Of a DNA stretch of 64,000 nt, positions 39,247-53,800 are shown piece by piece. Position numbers and translations under genes: made by a program. The stretch spans positions 12,358,220 through 12,422,219 of the forward strand of contig CP114483.1 of assembly GCA_027186245.1 (NCBI GenBank), written 5' to 3'. How positions within the stretch are numbered: the first letter of the stretch is position 1; each line of letters starts with the position of its first letter. Below the pieces are notes generated by a model. The model was not told the origin of the DNA, ran no database searches, and saw only the letters and a list, made by a program, of their open reading frames with translations. The DNA comes from Coriaria nepalensis. Lineage: Eukaryota > Streptophyta > Magnoliopsida > Cucurbitales > Coriariaceae.

Positions 39247-42200
39247 ATCCGAACGAATTCTATTTTCGCCCTTCAAACATGATTTTCTTACATAACTTGC
39301 AATTAATCTATTGAAGACAACAATGCATTCCTTTAGCCTTAAAAAGCATGTCATTCAGTCTTTTCAAGTCATTAAATTGTTTGAAAGCACATCGAACTAA
39401 TTTTATGTCTGCATTTAAAACATTACTTTCATGCATAACTTGCAAATGATCTACTGAAGAAAACTATGCATTTTTTTAGCCTTAAAGTCGTATTATTGCG
39501 TCTCTTTTGGTCATTAAATCATTCAAAATCACTTCGTACGAAATTCGCAGTTTAAACATGACTTTCGTGCATTACTTGCCGTTCATCGATTCAAGGCAAC
39601 AACGCATTTGTTTAGCCTTAAAATCATGTCATTGAGTCTCTTGTAGTCATGAAATCATTTTAATTAATCCGAACGAATTCTATTTTCGCCGTTCAAACAT
39701 GATTTTCTTACATAACTTGCAATTAATCTATTGAAGACAACAATGCGTTCCTTTAGCCTTAAAAAGCATGTCATTCAGTCTTTTCATGTCATTAAATTGT
39801 TTGAAAGCACATCGAACCAATTATATGTCTGCATTTAAAACACTACTTTCATGCATAACTTGCAAATGATCTATTCCAGAAAACTATGCATTTTTTAGCC
39901 TTGAAGTCGTATTATTGCATCTCTTTTGGTCATTAAATCATTCAAAATCACTTCGTACGAAATTCGCAGTTTAAACATGACTTTCGTGCATTACTTGCCG
40001 TTCATCGATTCAAGGCAACAACGCATTTGTTTAGCCTTAAAATCAGGTCATTGAGTCTCTTGTAGTCATGAAATCATTTTAATTCATCCGAACGAATTCT
40101 ATTTTCGCCCTTCAAACATGATTTTCTTACATAACTTGCAATTAATCTATTGAAGACAACAATGCATTCCTTTAGCCTTAAAAAGCATGTCATTCAGTCT
40201 TTTCATGTCATTAAATTGTTTGAAAGCACATCGAACCAATTATATGTCTCCATTTAAAACACTACTTTCAAGCATAACTTGCAAATGATCTACTGAAGAA
40301 AACTATGCATTTTTTTAGCCTTAAATTCGTATTATTGCGTCTCTTTTGGTCATTAAATCATTCAAAATCACTTCGTACGAAATTCGCAGTTTAAACATGA
40401 CTTTTGTGCATAACTTGCCGTTGATCCATTCTAGGCAACAACGCATTTGTTTAGCCTTAAAATCATGTCATTGAGTCTCTTGTAGTCATGAAATCATTTT
40501 AATTCATCCGAATGAATTCTATTTTCGCCCTTCAAACATGATTTTCTTACATAACTTGCAATTAATCTATTGAAGACAACAATGCGTTCCTTTAGCCTTA
40601 AAAAGCATGTCATTCAGTCTTTTCATGTCATTAAATTGTTTGAAAGCACATCGAACCAATTATATGTCTGCATTTAAAACACTACTTTCATGCATAACTT
40701 GCAAATGATCTATTCAAGAAAACTATGCATTTTTTTAGCCTTGAAGTCGTATTATTGCATCTCTTTTGGTCATTAAATCATTCAAAATCACTTCGTACGA
40801 AATTCGCAGTTTAAACGTGACTTTCGTGCATAACTTGCCGTTGATCGATTCAAGGCAACAACGCATTTGTTTAGCCTTAAAATCAGGTCATTGAGTCTCT
40901 TGTAGTCATGAAATCATTTTAATTCATCCGATCGAATTCTATTTTCGCCCTTCAAACATGATTTTCTTACATAACTTGCAATTAATCTATTGAAGACAAC
41001 AATGCATTCCTTTAGCCTTAAAAAGCATGTCATTCAGTCTTTTCATGTCATTAAATTGTTTGAAAGCACATCGAACCAATTATATGTCTGCATTTAAAAC
41101 ACTACTTTCATGCATAACTTGCAAATGATCTATTCAAGAAAACTATGCATTTTTTTAGCCTTGAAGTCGTATTATTGCATCTCTTTTGGTCATTAAATCA
41201 TTCAAAATCACTTCGTACGAAATTCGCAGTTTAAACATGACTTTCGTGCATAACTTGCCGTTCATCGATTCAAGGCAACAACGCATTTGTTTAGCCTTAA
41301 AATCATGTCATTGAGTCTCTTGTAGTCATGAAATCATTTTAATTAATCCGAACGAATACTATTTTCGCCCTTCAAACATGATTTTCTTACATAACTTGCA
41401 ATTAATCTATTGAAGACAACAATGCATTCCTTTAGCCTTAAAAAGCATGTCATTCAGTCTTTTCATGTCATTAAATTGTTTGAAAGCACATCGAACCAAT
41501 TATATGTCTCCATTTAAAACACTACTTTCATGCATAACTTGCAAATGATCTATTCAAGAAAACTATGCATTTTTTTAGCCTTAACGTCGTATTATTGCGT
41601 CTCTTTTGGTCATTAAATCATTCAAAATTACTTTGTACGAAATTCGCAGTTTAAACATGACTTTCGTGCATTACTTGCCGTTCATCGATTCAAGGCAACA
41701 ACGCATTTGTTTAGCCTTAAAATCATGTCATTGAGTCTCTTGTAGTCCTGAAATCATTTTAATTAATCCGAACGAATTCTATTTTCGCCCTTCAAACATG
41801 ATTTTCTTACATAACTTGCAATTAATCTATTGAAGACAACAATGCATTCCTTTAGCCTGAAAAAGCATGTCATTCAGTCTTTTCATGTCATTAAATTGTT
41901 TGAAAGCACATCGAACCAATTATATGTCTGCATTTAAAACACTACTTTCATGCATAACTTGCAAATGATCTATTCAAGAAAACTATGCATTTTTTTAGCC
42001 TTAAAGTCGTATTATTGCGTCTCTTTTGGTCATTAAATCATTCAAAATCACTTCGTACGAAATTCGCAGTTTAAACGTTACTTTCGTGCATTACTTGCCG
42101 TTCATCGATTCAAGGCAACAACGCATTTGTTTAGCCTTAAAATCATGTCATTGAGTCTCTTGTAGTCATGAAATCATTTTAATTAATCCGAACGAATACT

Positions 42201-44868
42201 ATTTTCGCCCTTCAAACATGATTTTCTTACATAACTTGCAATTAATCTATTGAAGACAACAATGCATTCCTTTAGCCTTAAAAAGCATGTCATTCAGTCT
42301 TTTCATGTCATTAAATTGTTTGAAAGCACATCGAACCAATTATATGTCTCCATTTAAAACACTACTTTCATGCATAACTTGCAAATGATCTATTCAAGAA
42401 AACTATGCATTTTTTTAGCCTTAACGTCGTATTATTGCGTCTCTTTTGGTCATTAAATCATTCAAAATTACTTCGTACGAAATTCGCAGTTTAAACATGA
42501 CTTTCGTGCATTACTTGCCGTTCATCGATTCAAGGCAACAACGCATTTGTTTAGCCTTAAAATCATGTCATTGAGTCTCTTGTAGTCCTGAAATCATTTT
42601 AATTAATCCGAACGAATTCTATTTTCGCCCTTCAAACATGATTTTCTTACATAACTTGCAATTAATCTATTGAAGACAACAATGCATTCCTTTAGCCTTA
42701 AAAAGCATGTCATTCAGTCTTTTCAAGTCATTAAATTGTTTGAAAGCACATCGAACTAATTTTATGTCTGCATTTAAAACATTACTTTCATGCATAACTT
42801 GCAAATGATCTACTGAAGAAAACTATGCATTTTTTTAGCCTTAAAGTCGTATTATTGCGTCTCTTTTGGTCATTAAATCATTCAAAATCACTTCGTACGA
42901 AATTCGCAGTTTAAACATGACTTTCGTGCATTACTTGCCGTTCATCGATTCAAGGCAACAACGCATTTGTTTAGCCTTAAAATCATGTCATTGAGTCTCT
43001 TGTAGTCATGAAATCATTTTAATTAATCCGAACGAATTCTATTTTCGCCGTTCAAACATGATTTTCTTACATAACTTGCAATTAATCTATTGAAGACAAC
43101 AATGCGTTCCTTTAGCCTTAAAAAGCATGTCATTCAGTCTTTTCATGTCATTAAATTGTTTGAAAGCACATCGAACCAATTATATGTCTGCATTTAAAAC
43201 ACTACTTTCATGCATAACTTGCAAATGATCTATTCCAGAAAACTATGCATTTTTTAGCCTTGAAGTCGTATTATTGCATCTCTTTTGGTCATTAAATCAT
43301 TCAAAATCACTTCGTACGAAATTCGCAGTTTAAACATGACTTTCGTGCATTACTTGCCGTTCATCGATTCAAGGCAACAACGCATTTGTTTAGCCTTAAA
43401 ATCAGGTCATTGAGTCTCTTGTAGTCATGAAATCATTTTAATTCATCCGAACGAATTCTATTTTCGCCCTTCAAACATGATTTTCTTACATAACTTGCAA
43501 TTAATCTATTGAAGACAACAATGCATTCCTTTAGCCTTAAAAAGCATGTCATTCAGTCTTTTCATGTCATTAAATTGTTTGAAAGCACATCGAACCAATT
43601 ATATGTCTCCATTTAAAACACTACTTTCAAGCATAACTTGCAAATGATCTACTGAAGAAAACTATGCATTTTTTTAGCCTTAAATTCGTATTATTGCGTC
43701 TCTTTTGGTCATTAAATCATTCAAAATCACTTCGTACGAAATTCGCAGTTTAAACATGACTTTTGTGCATAACTTGCCGTTGATCCATTCTAGGCAACAA
43801 CGCATTTGTTTAGCCTTAAAATCATGTCATTGAGTCTCTTGTAGTCATGAAATCATTTTAATTCATCCGAATGAATTCTATTTTCGCCCTTCAAACATGA
43901 TTTTCTTACATAACTTGCAATTAATCTATTGAAGACAACAATGCGTTCCTTTAGCCTTAAAAAACATGTCATTCAGTCTTTTCATGTCATTAAATTGTTT
44001 GAAAGCACATCGAACCAATTATATGTCTGCATTTAAAACACTACTTTCATGCATAACTTGCAAATGATCTATTCAAGAAAACTATGCATTTTTTTAGCCT
44101 TGAAGTCGTATTATTGCATCTCTTTTGGTCATTAAATCATTCAACATCACTTCGTACGAAATTCGCAGTTTAAACGTGACTTTCGTGCATAACTTGCCGT
44201 TGATCGATTCAAGGCAACAACGCATTTGTTTAGCCTTAAAATCAGGTCATTGAGTCTCTTGTAGTCATGAAATCATTTTAATTCATCCGAACGAATTCTA
44301 TTTTCGCCCTTCAAACATGATTTTCTTACATAACTTGCAATTAATCTATTGAAGACAACAATGCATTCCTTTAGCCTTAAAAAGCATGTCATTCAGTCTT
44401 TTCATGTCATTAAATTGTTTGAAAGCACATCGAACCAATTATATGTCTGCATTTAAAACACTACTTTCATGCATAACTTGCAAATGATCTATTCAAGAAA
44501 ACTATGCATTTTTTTAGCCTTGAAGTCGTATTATTGCATCTCTTTTGGTCATTAAATCATTCAAAATCACTTCGTACGAAATTCGCAGTTTAAACATGAC
44601 TTTCGTGCATAACTTGCCGTTCATCGATTCAAGGCAACAACGCATTTGTTTAGCCTTAAAATCATGTCATTGAGTCTCTTGTAGTCATGAAATCATTTTA
44701 ATTAATCCGAACGAATACTATTTTCGCCCTTCAAACATGATTTTCTTACATAACTTGCAATTAATCTATTGAAGACAACAATGCATTCCTTTAGCCTTAA
44801 AAAGCATGTCATTCAGTCTTTTCATGTCATTAAATTGTTTGAAAGCACATCGAACCAATTATATGTCT
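39247..44868 (+). repeat. Eight-unit block repeat at 3359 bp, with a nested 839-bp duplication
   Basis: 39247..41509 matches 42606..44868 at offset 3359 (eight units minus one base). I saw three differences: near 40604/43963 (AAGCATG or AAACATG), 40784/44143 and 40932/44291. Shared rare features are CTATTCCAG, the six-T run, AATCAGGTC, CAAGCATAAC, AAATTCGTA, GATCCATTCTAGG and CCGAATGAATTC. Just upstream, the two-unit block 38638..39476 (839 bp) is repeated as 39477..40315 with the same shortened T-run and CTATTCCAG, but the 42836..43674 counterpart has a single copy. The two stretches therefore differ by one two-unit amplification step. Confidence 0.78.
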
Positions 44869-47800
44869 GCATTTAAAACACTACTTTCATGCATAACTTG
44901 CAACTGATCTATTGAAGAAAACTATGCATTTTTTTATCCTTAAAGTCGTATTATTGCGTCTCTTTTGGTCATTAAATCATTCAAAATCACTTCGTACGAA
45001 ATTCGCAGTTTAAACATGACTTTCGTGCATGACTTGCCGTTCATCGATTCAAGGCAACAACGCATTTGTTTAGCCTTAAAATCATGTCATTGAGTCTCTT
45101 GTAATCATGAAATCATTTTAATTAATCCGAACGAATTCTATTTTCGCCCTTCAAACATGATTTTCTTACATAACTTGCAATTAATCTATTGAAGACAACA
45201 ATGCATTCCTTTAGCCTCAAAAAGCATGTCACTCAGTATTTTCATGTCATTAAATTGTTTGAAAGCACATCGAACCAATTATATGTCTGCATTTAAAACA
45301 CGACTTTCATGCATAACTTGCAAATGATCTATTGAAGAAAACTATGCATTTTTTTAGCCTTAAAGTCGTATTATTGCGTCTCTTTTGGTCATTAAATCAT
45401 TCAAAATCACTTCGTACGAAATTCGCTGTTTAAACATGACTTTCGTGCATTACTTGCCGTTCATCGATTCAAGGCAACAACGCATTTGTTTAGCCTTAAA
45501 ATCATGTCATTGAGTCTCTTGTAGTCATGAAATCATTTTAATTCATCCGAACGAATTCTATTTTCGCCCTTCAAACATGATTTTCTTACATAACTTGCAA
45601 TTAATCTATTGAAGACAACAATGCATTCCTTTAGCCTGAAAAAGCATGTCATTCAGTCTTTTCATGTCATTAAAATTTTTGAAAGCACATCGAACCAATT
45701 ATATGTCTGCATTTAAAACACTACTTTCATGCATAACTTGCAAATGATCTATTCAAGAAAACTATGCATTTTTTTAGCCTTAAAGTCGTATTATTGCGTC
45801 TCTTTTGGTCATTAAATCATTCAAAATCACTTCGTACGAAATTCGCAGTTTAAACGTGACTTTCGTGCATAACTTGCCGTTGATCGATTCAAGGCAACAA
45901 CGCATTTGTTTAGCCTTAAAATCATGTCATTGAGTCTCTTGTAGTCATGAAATCATTTTAATTAATCCGAACGAATTCTATTTTCGCTCTTCAAACATGA
46001 TTTTCTTACATAACTTGCAATTAATCTATTGAAGACAACAATGCATTCCTTTAGCCTTAAAAAGCATGTCATTCAGTCTTTTCATGTCATTAAATTGTTT
46101 GAAAGCACGTCGAACCAATTCTACGTTTGCATTTAAAACACGACTTTCATGCATTACTTGCAAATGATCTACTGAAGAAAACTATGCATTTTTTTAGACT
46201 TAAAGTCGTATTATTGCGTCTCTTTTAGTCATTAAATCATTCAAAATCACTTCATACGAAATTCGCAGTTTAAACATGACTTTCGTGCATTACTTGCCGT
46301 TCATCGATTCAAGGCAACAACGCATTTGTTTAGCCTTAAAATCATGTCATTGAGTCTCTTGTAGTCATGAAATCATTTTAATTAATCCGAACGAATTCTA
46401 TTTTCGCCCTTCAAACATGATTTTCTTACATAACTTGCAATTAATCTATTGAAGACAACAATGCATTCCTTTAGCCTGAAAAAGCATGTCATTCAGTCTT
46501 TTCATGTCATTAAATTGTTTGAAAGCACATCGAACCAATTATATGTCTGCATTTAAAACACTACTTTCATGCGTAACTTGCAAATGATCTATTCAAGAAA
46601 ACTATGCATTTTTTTAGCCTTAAAGTCGTATTATTGCGTCTCTTTTGGTCATTAAATCATTCAAAATCACTTCGTACGAAATTCGCAGTTTAAACATGAC
46701 TTTCGTGCATTACTTGCCGTTCATCGATTCAAGGCAACAACGCATTTGTTTAGCCTTAAAATCAGGTCATTGAGTCTCTTGTAGTCATGAAATCATTTTA
46801 ATTAATCCGAACGAATTCTATTTTCGCCCCTCAAACATGATTTTCTTACATAACTTGCAATTAATCTATTGAAGACAACAATGCATTCCTTTAGCCTTAA
46901 AAAGCATGTCATTCAGTCTTTTCGAGTCATTAAATTGTTTGAAAGCACATCGAACTAATTTTATGTCTGCATTTAAAACATTACTTTCATGCATAACTTG
47001 CAAATGATCTACTGAAGAAAACTATGCATTTTTTTAGCCTTAAATTCGTATTATTGCGTCTCTTTTGGTCATTAAATCATTCAAAATCACTTCGTACGAA
47101 ATTCGCAGTTTAAACATGACTTTCGTGCATTACTTGCCGTTCATCGATTGCAGGCAACAACGCATTTGTTTAGCCTTAAAATCATGTCATTGAGTCTCTT
47201 GTAGTCATCAAATCATTTTAATTAATCCGAACGAATTCTATTTTCGCCCTTCAAACATGATTTTCTTACATAACTTGCAATTAATCTATTGAAGACAACA
47301 ATGCATTCCTTTAGCCTGAAAAAGCATGTCATTCAGTGTTTTCATGTCATTAAATTGTTTGAAAGCACATCGAACCAATTATATGTCTGCATTTAAAACA
47401 CTACCTTCATGCATAATTGCAAATGATCTATTGAAGAAAACTATGCATTTTTTTAGCCTTAAAGTCGTATTATTGCGTCTCTTTTGGTCATTAAATCATT
47501 CAAAATCACTTCGTACGAAATTCGCAGTTTAAACATGACTTTCGTGCATTACTTGCTGTTCATCGATTGCAGGCAACAACGCATTTGTTTTGCCTTAAAA
47601 TCATGTCGTTGAGTCTCTTGTAGTCATGAAATCATTTTAATTATTCCGAACGAATTCTATTTTCGCCCTTCAAACATGATTTTCTTACATAACTTGCAAT
47701 TAATCTATTGAAGGCAACAATGCATTCCTTTAGCCTGAAAAAGCATGTCATTCAGTGTTTTCATGTCATTAAATTGTTTGAAAGCACATCGAACCAATTA

Positions 47801-50800
47801 TATGTCTGCATTTAAAACACTACTTTCATGCACAACTTGCAAATGATCTATTGAAGAAAACTATGCATTTTTTTAGCCTTAAAGTCGTATTATTGCGTCT
47901 CTTTTGGTCATTAAATCATTCAAAATCACTTCGTACGAAATTCGCAGTTTAAACATGACTTTCGTGCATTACTTGCCGTTCATCGATTCAAGGCAACAAC
48001 GCATTTGTTTAGCCTTAAAATCATGTCATTGAGTCTCTTGTAGTCATGAAATCATTTTAATTAATCCGAACGAATTCTATTTTCGCCCTTCAAACATGAT
48101 TTTCTTACATAACTTGCAATTAATCTATTGAAGACAACAATGCATTCCTTTAGCCTTAAAAAGCATGTCATTCAGTCTTTTCAAGTCATTAAATTGTTTG
48201 AAAGCACATCGAACTAATTTTATGTCTGCATTTAAAACATTACTTTCATGCATAACTTGCAAATGATCTACTGAAGAAAACTATGCATTTTTTTAGCCTT
48301 AAAGTCGTATTATTGCGTCTCTTTTGGTCATTAAATCATTCAAAATCACTTCGTACGAAATTCGCAGTTTAAACATGACTTTCGTGCATTACTTGCCGTT
48401 CATCGATTCAAGGCAACAACGCATTTGTTTAGCCTTAAAATCATGTCATTGAGTCTCTTGTAGTCATGAAATCATTTTAATTCATCCGAACGAATTCTAT
48501 TTTCGCCCTTCAAACATGATTTTCTTACATAACTTGCAATTAATCTATTGAAGACAACAATGCATTCCTTTAGCCTGAAAAAGCATGTCATTCAGTCTTT
48601 TCATGTCATTAAAATTTTTGAAAGCACATCGAACCAATTATATGTCTGCATTTAAAACACTACTTTCATGCGTAACTTGCAAATGATCTATTCAAGAAAA
48701 CTATGCATTTTTTTAGCCTTAAAGTCGTATTATTGCGTCTCTTTTGGTCATTAAATCATTCAAAATCACTTCATACGAAATTCGCAGTTTAAACATGACT
48801 TTCGTGCATTACTTGCCGTTCATCGATTGCAGGCAACAACGCATTTGTTTAGCCTTAAAATCATGTCATTGAGTCTCTTGTAGTCATGAAATCATTTTAA
48901 TTAATCCGAACGAATTCTATTTTCGCCCTTCAAACATGATTTTCTTACATAACTTACAATTAATCTATTGAAGACAACAATGCATTCCTTTAGCCCGAAA
49001 AAGCATGTCATTCAGTGTTTTCATGTCATTAAATTGTTTGAAAGCACATCGAACCAATTATATGTCTGCATTTAAAACACTACTTTCATGCATTACTTGC
49101 AAATGATCTACTGAAGAAAACTATGCATTTTTTTAGACTTAAAGTCGTATTATTGCGTCTCTTTTAGTCATTAAATCATTCAATATCACTTCGTACGAAA
49201 TTCGCATTTTAAACATGACTTTCGTGCATTACTTGCCGTTCATCGATCCAAGGCAACAACGCATTTGTTTAGCCTTAAAATCATGTCATTGAGTCTCTTG
49301 TAGTCATGAAATCATTTTAATTAATCCGAACGAATTCTATTTTCGCCCTTCAAACATGATTTTCTTACATAACTTGCAATTAATCTATTGAAGACAACAA
49401 TGCATTCCTTTAGCCCGAAAAAGCATGTCATTCAGTGTTTTCATGTCATTAAATTGTTTGAAAGCACATCGAACCAATTATATGTCTGCATTTAAAACAC
49501 TACTTTCATGCATTACTTGCAAATGATCTACTGAAGAAAACTATGCATTTTTTTAGACTTAAAGTCGTATTATTACGTCTCTTTTAGTCATTAAATCATT
49601 CAATATCACTTCGTACGAAATTCGCAGTTTAAACATGACTTTCGTGCATTACTTGCCGTTGATCGATTCAAGGCAACAACGCATTTGTTTAGCCTTAAAA
49701 TCATGTCACTGAGTCTCTTGTAGTCATGAAATCATTTTAATTAATCCGAACGAATTCTATTTTCGCCCTTCAAACATGATTTTCTTACATAACTTGCAAT
49801 TAATCTATTGAAGACAACAATGCATTCCTTTAGCCCGAAAAAGCATGTCATTCAGTGTTTTCATGTCATTAAATTGTTTGGAAGCACATCGAACCAATTA
49901 TATGTCTGCATTTAAAACACTACTTTCATGCATTACTTGCAAATGATCTACTGAAGAAAACTATGCATTTTTTTAGACTTAAAGTCGTATTATTGCGTCT
50001 CTTTTAGTCATTAAATCATTCAATATCACTTCGTACGAAATTCGCAGTTTAAACATGACTTTCGTGCATTACTTGCCGTTGATCGATTCAAGGCAACAAC
50101 GCATTTGTTTAGCCTTAAAATCATGTCATTGAGTCTCTTGTAGTCATGAAATCATTTTAATTAATCCGAACGAATTCTATTTTCGCCCTTCAAACATGAT
50201 TTTCTTACATAACTTGCAATTAATCTATTGAAGACAACAATGCATTCCTTTGGCCCGAAAAAGCATGTCATTCAGTGTTTTCATGTCATTAAATTGTTTG
50301 AAAGCACATCGAACCAATTATATGTCTGTATTTAAAACACTACTTTCATGCATAACTTGCAAATGATCTATTGAAGAAAACTATGCATTTTTTTAGCCTT
50401 AAAGTCGTATTATTGCGTCTCTTTTGGTCATTAAATCATTCAAAATCACTTCGTACGAAATTCGCAGTTTAAACATGACTTTCGTGCATAACTTGCCGTT
50501 GATCGATTCAAGGCAACAACGCATTTGTTTAGCCTTAAAATCATGTCATTGAGTCTCTTGTAGTCACGAAATCATTTTAATTAATCCGAACGAATTCTAT
50601 TTTCGCCCTTCAAACATGATTTTCTTACATAACTTGCAATTAATCTATTGAAGACAACAATGCATTCCTTTAGCCCGAAAAAGCATGTCATTCAGTGTTT
50701 TCATGTCATTAAATTGTTTGGAAGCACATCGAACCAATTATATGTCTGCATTTAAAACACTACTTTCATGCATTACTTGCAAATGATCTACTGAAGAAAA

Positions 50801-50859
50801 CTATGCATTTTTTTAGACTTAAAGTCGTATTATTGCGTCTCTTTTAGTCATTAAATCAT

Positions 50860-53800
50860 TCAAAATCACTTCGTACGACATTCGCAGTTTAAACATGACT
50901 TTTATGCATAACTTGCCGTTGATCCATTCTAGGCAACAACGCATTTGTTTAGCCTTAAAATCATGTCATTGAGTCTCTTGTAGTCATGAAATCATTTTAA
51001 TTAATCCGAACGAATTCTATTTTCGCCCTTCAAACATGATTTTCTTACATAACTTACAATTAATCTATTGAAGACAACAATGCATTCCTTTAGCCCGAAA
51101 AAGCATGTCATTCAGTGTTTTCATGTCATTAAATTGTTTGAAAGCACATCGAACCAATTATATGTCTGCATTTAAAACACTACTTTCATGCATTACTTGC
51201 AAATGATCTACTGAAGAAAACTATGCATTTTTTTAGACTTAAAGTCGTATTATTGCGTCTCTTTTAGTCATTAAATCATTCAATATCACTTCGTACGAAA
51301 TTCGCATTTTAAACATGACTTTCGTGCATTACTTGCCGTTCATCGATCCAAGGCAACAACGCATTTGTTTAGCCTTAAAATCATGTCATTGAGTCTCTTG
51401 TAGTCATGAAATCATTTTAATTAATCCGAACGAATTCTATTTTCGCCCTTCAAACATGATTTTCTTACATAACTTGCAATTAATCTATTGAAGACAACAA
51501 TGCATTCCTTTAGCCCGAAAAAGCATGTCATTCAGTGTTTTCATGTCATTAAATTGTTTGAAAGCACATCGAACCAATTATATGTCTGCATTTAAAACAC
51601 TACTTTCATGCATTACTTGCAAATGATCTACTGAAGAAAACTATGCATTTTTTTAGACTTAAAGTCGTATTATTACGTCTCTTTTAGTCATTAAATCATT
51701 CAATATCACTTCGTACGAAATTCGCAGTTTCAACATGACTTTCGTGCATTACTTGCCGTTCATCGATTCAAGGCAACAACGCATTTGTTTAGCCTTAAAA
51801 TCATGTCATTGAGTCTCTTGTAGTCATAAAATCATTTTAATTAATCCGAACGAATTCTATTTTCGCCCTTCAAACATGATTTTCTTACATAACTTGCAAT
51901 TAATCTATTGAAGACAACAATGCATTCCTTTAGCCTTAAAAAGCATGTCATTCAGTCTTTTCAAGTCATTATATTGTTTGAAAGCACATCGAACTAATTT
52001 TATGTCTGTATTTAAAACATTACTTTCATGCATAACTTGCAAATGATCTACTGAAGAAAACTATGCATTTTTTTAGCCTTAAATTCGTATTATTGCGTCT
52101 CTTTTGGTCATTAAATCATTCAAAATCACTTCGTACGACATTCGCAGTTTAAACATGACTTTTATGCATAACTTGCCGTTGATCCATTCTAGGCAACAAC
52201 GCATTTGTTTAGCCTTAAAATCATGTCATTGAGTCTCTTGTAGTCATGAAATCATTTTAATTAATCCGAACGAATTCTATTTTCGCCCTTCAAACATGAT
52301 TTTCTTACATAACTTACAATTAATCTATTGAAGACAACAATGCATTCCTTTAGCCCGAAAAAGCATGTCATTCAGTGTTTTCATGTCATTAAATTGTTTG
52401 AAAGCACATCGAACCAATTATATGTCTGCATTTAAAACACTACTTTCATGCATTACTTGCAAATGATCTACTGAAGAAAACTATGCATTTTTTTAGACTT
52501 AAAGTCGTATTATTGCGTCTCTTTTAGTCATTAAATCATTCAATATCACTTCGTACGAAATTCGCATTTTAAACATGACTTTCGTGCATTACTTGCCGTT
52601 CATCGATCCAAGGCAACAACGCATTTGTTTAGCCTTAAAATCATGTCATTGAGTCTCTTGTAGTCATGAAATCATTTTAATTAATCCGAACGAATTCTAT
52701 TTTCGCCCTTCAAACATGATTTTCTTACATAACTTGCAATTAATCTATTGAAGACAACAATGCATTCCTTTAGCCCGAAAAAGCATGTCATTCAGTGTTT
52801 TCATGTCATTAAATTGTTTGAAAGCACATCGAACCAATTATATGTCTGCATTTAAAACACTACTTTCATGCATTACTTGCAAATGATCTACTGAAGAAAA
52901 CTATGCATTTTTTTAGACTTAAAGTCGTATTATTACGTCTCTTTTAGTCATTAAATCATTCAATATCACTTCGTACGAAATTCGCAGTTTCAACATGACT
53001 TTCGTGCATTACTTGCCGTTCATCGATTCAAGGCAACAACGCATTTGTTTAGCCTTAAAATCATGTCATTGAGTCTCTTGTAGTCATCAAATCATTTTAA
53101 TTAATCCGAACGAATTCTATTTTCGCCCTTCAAACATGATTTTCTTACATAACTTGCAATTAATCTATTGAAGACAACAATGCATTCCTTTAGCCCGAAA
53201 AAGCATCTCATTCAGTGTTTTATGTCATTAAATTGTTTGAAAGCACATCGAACCAATTATATGTCTGTATTTAAAACACTACTTTCATGCATAACTTGCA
53301 AATGATCTATTGAAGAAAACTATGCATTTTTTTAGACTTAAAGTCGTATTATTGCGTCTCTTTTAGTCATTAAATCATTCAATATCACTTCGTACGAAAT
53401 TCGCAGTTTAAACATGACTTTCGTGCATTACTTGCCGTTGATCGATTCAAGGCAACAACGCATTTGTCTAGCCTTAAAATCATGTCACTGAGTCTCTTGT
53501 AGTCATGAAATCATTTTAATTAATCCGAACGAATTCTATTTTCGCCCTTCAAACATGATTTTCTTACATAACTTACAATTAATCTATTGAAGACAACAAT
53601 GCATTCCTTTAGCCCGAAAAAGCATGTCATTCAGTGTTTTCATGTCATTAAATTGTTTGAAAGCACATCGAACCAATTATATGTCTGCATTTAAAACACT
53701 ACTTTCATGCATTACTTGCAAATGATCTACTGAAGAAAACTATGCATTTTTTTAGACTTAAAGTCGTATTATTGCGTCTCTTTTAGTCATTAAATCATTC

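Larger units (their letters stand above)
25620..47453 (+). repeat. Array domain 2: units with T-run loss and large duplications
   Basis: The same unit continues, but it now includes a lineage whose A subunit reads AGCCTTGAAG with GCATCTC (starts 25620, 28560, 31080, 34019, 34858, 39057, 39896, 40736, 41156, 43255, 44095, 44515). In six of these the preceding T-run is one T short, which makes the preceding unit 419 bp (before 25620, 34019, 34858, 39057, 39896 and 43255). B variants GAATAC and a C variant TTTTCAAGTC/CTAATTTTATG are common between 35.8 and 48.3 kb. The domain ends with a unit shortened by a C deletion near 47417. No gene is present. Confidence 0.85.

Noticed and set aside
47326..47532. 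Second 68-codon open frame on the + strand
   Set aside because: It begins at the same C-subunit ATG and is opened by a single C deletion near 47417 (CATAATTGC for CATAACTTGC), which shifts past the usual TGA. It resembles the 33891 frame only because both are readings of the same repeat. It is not a gene family.
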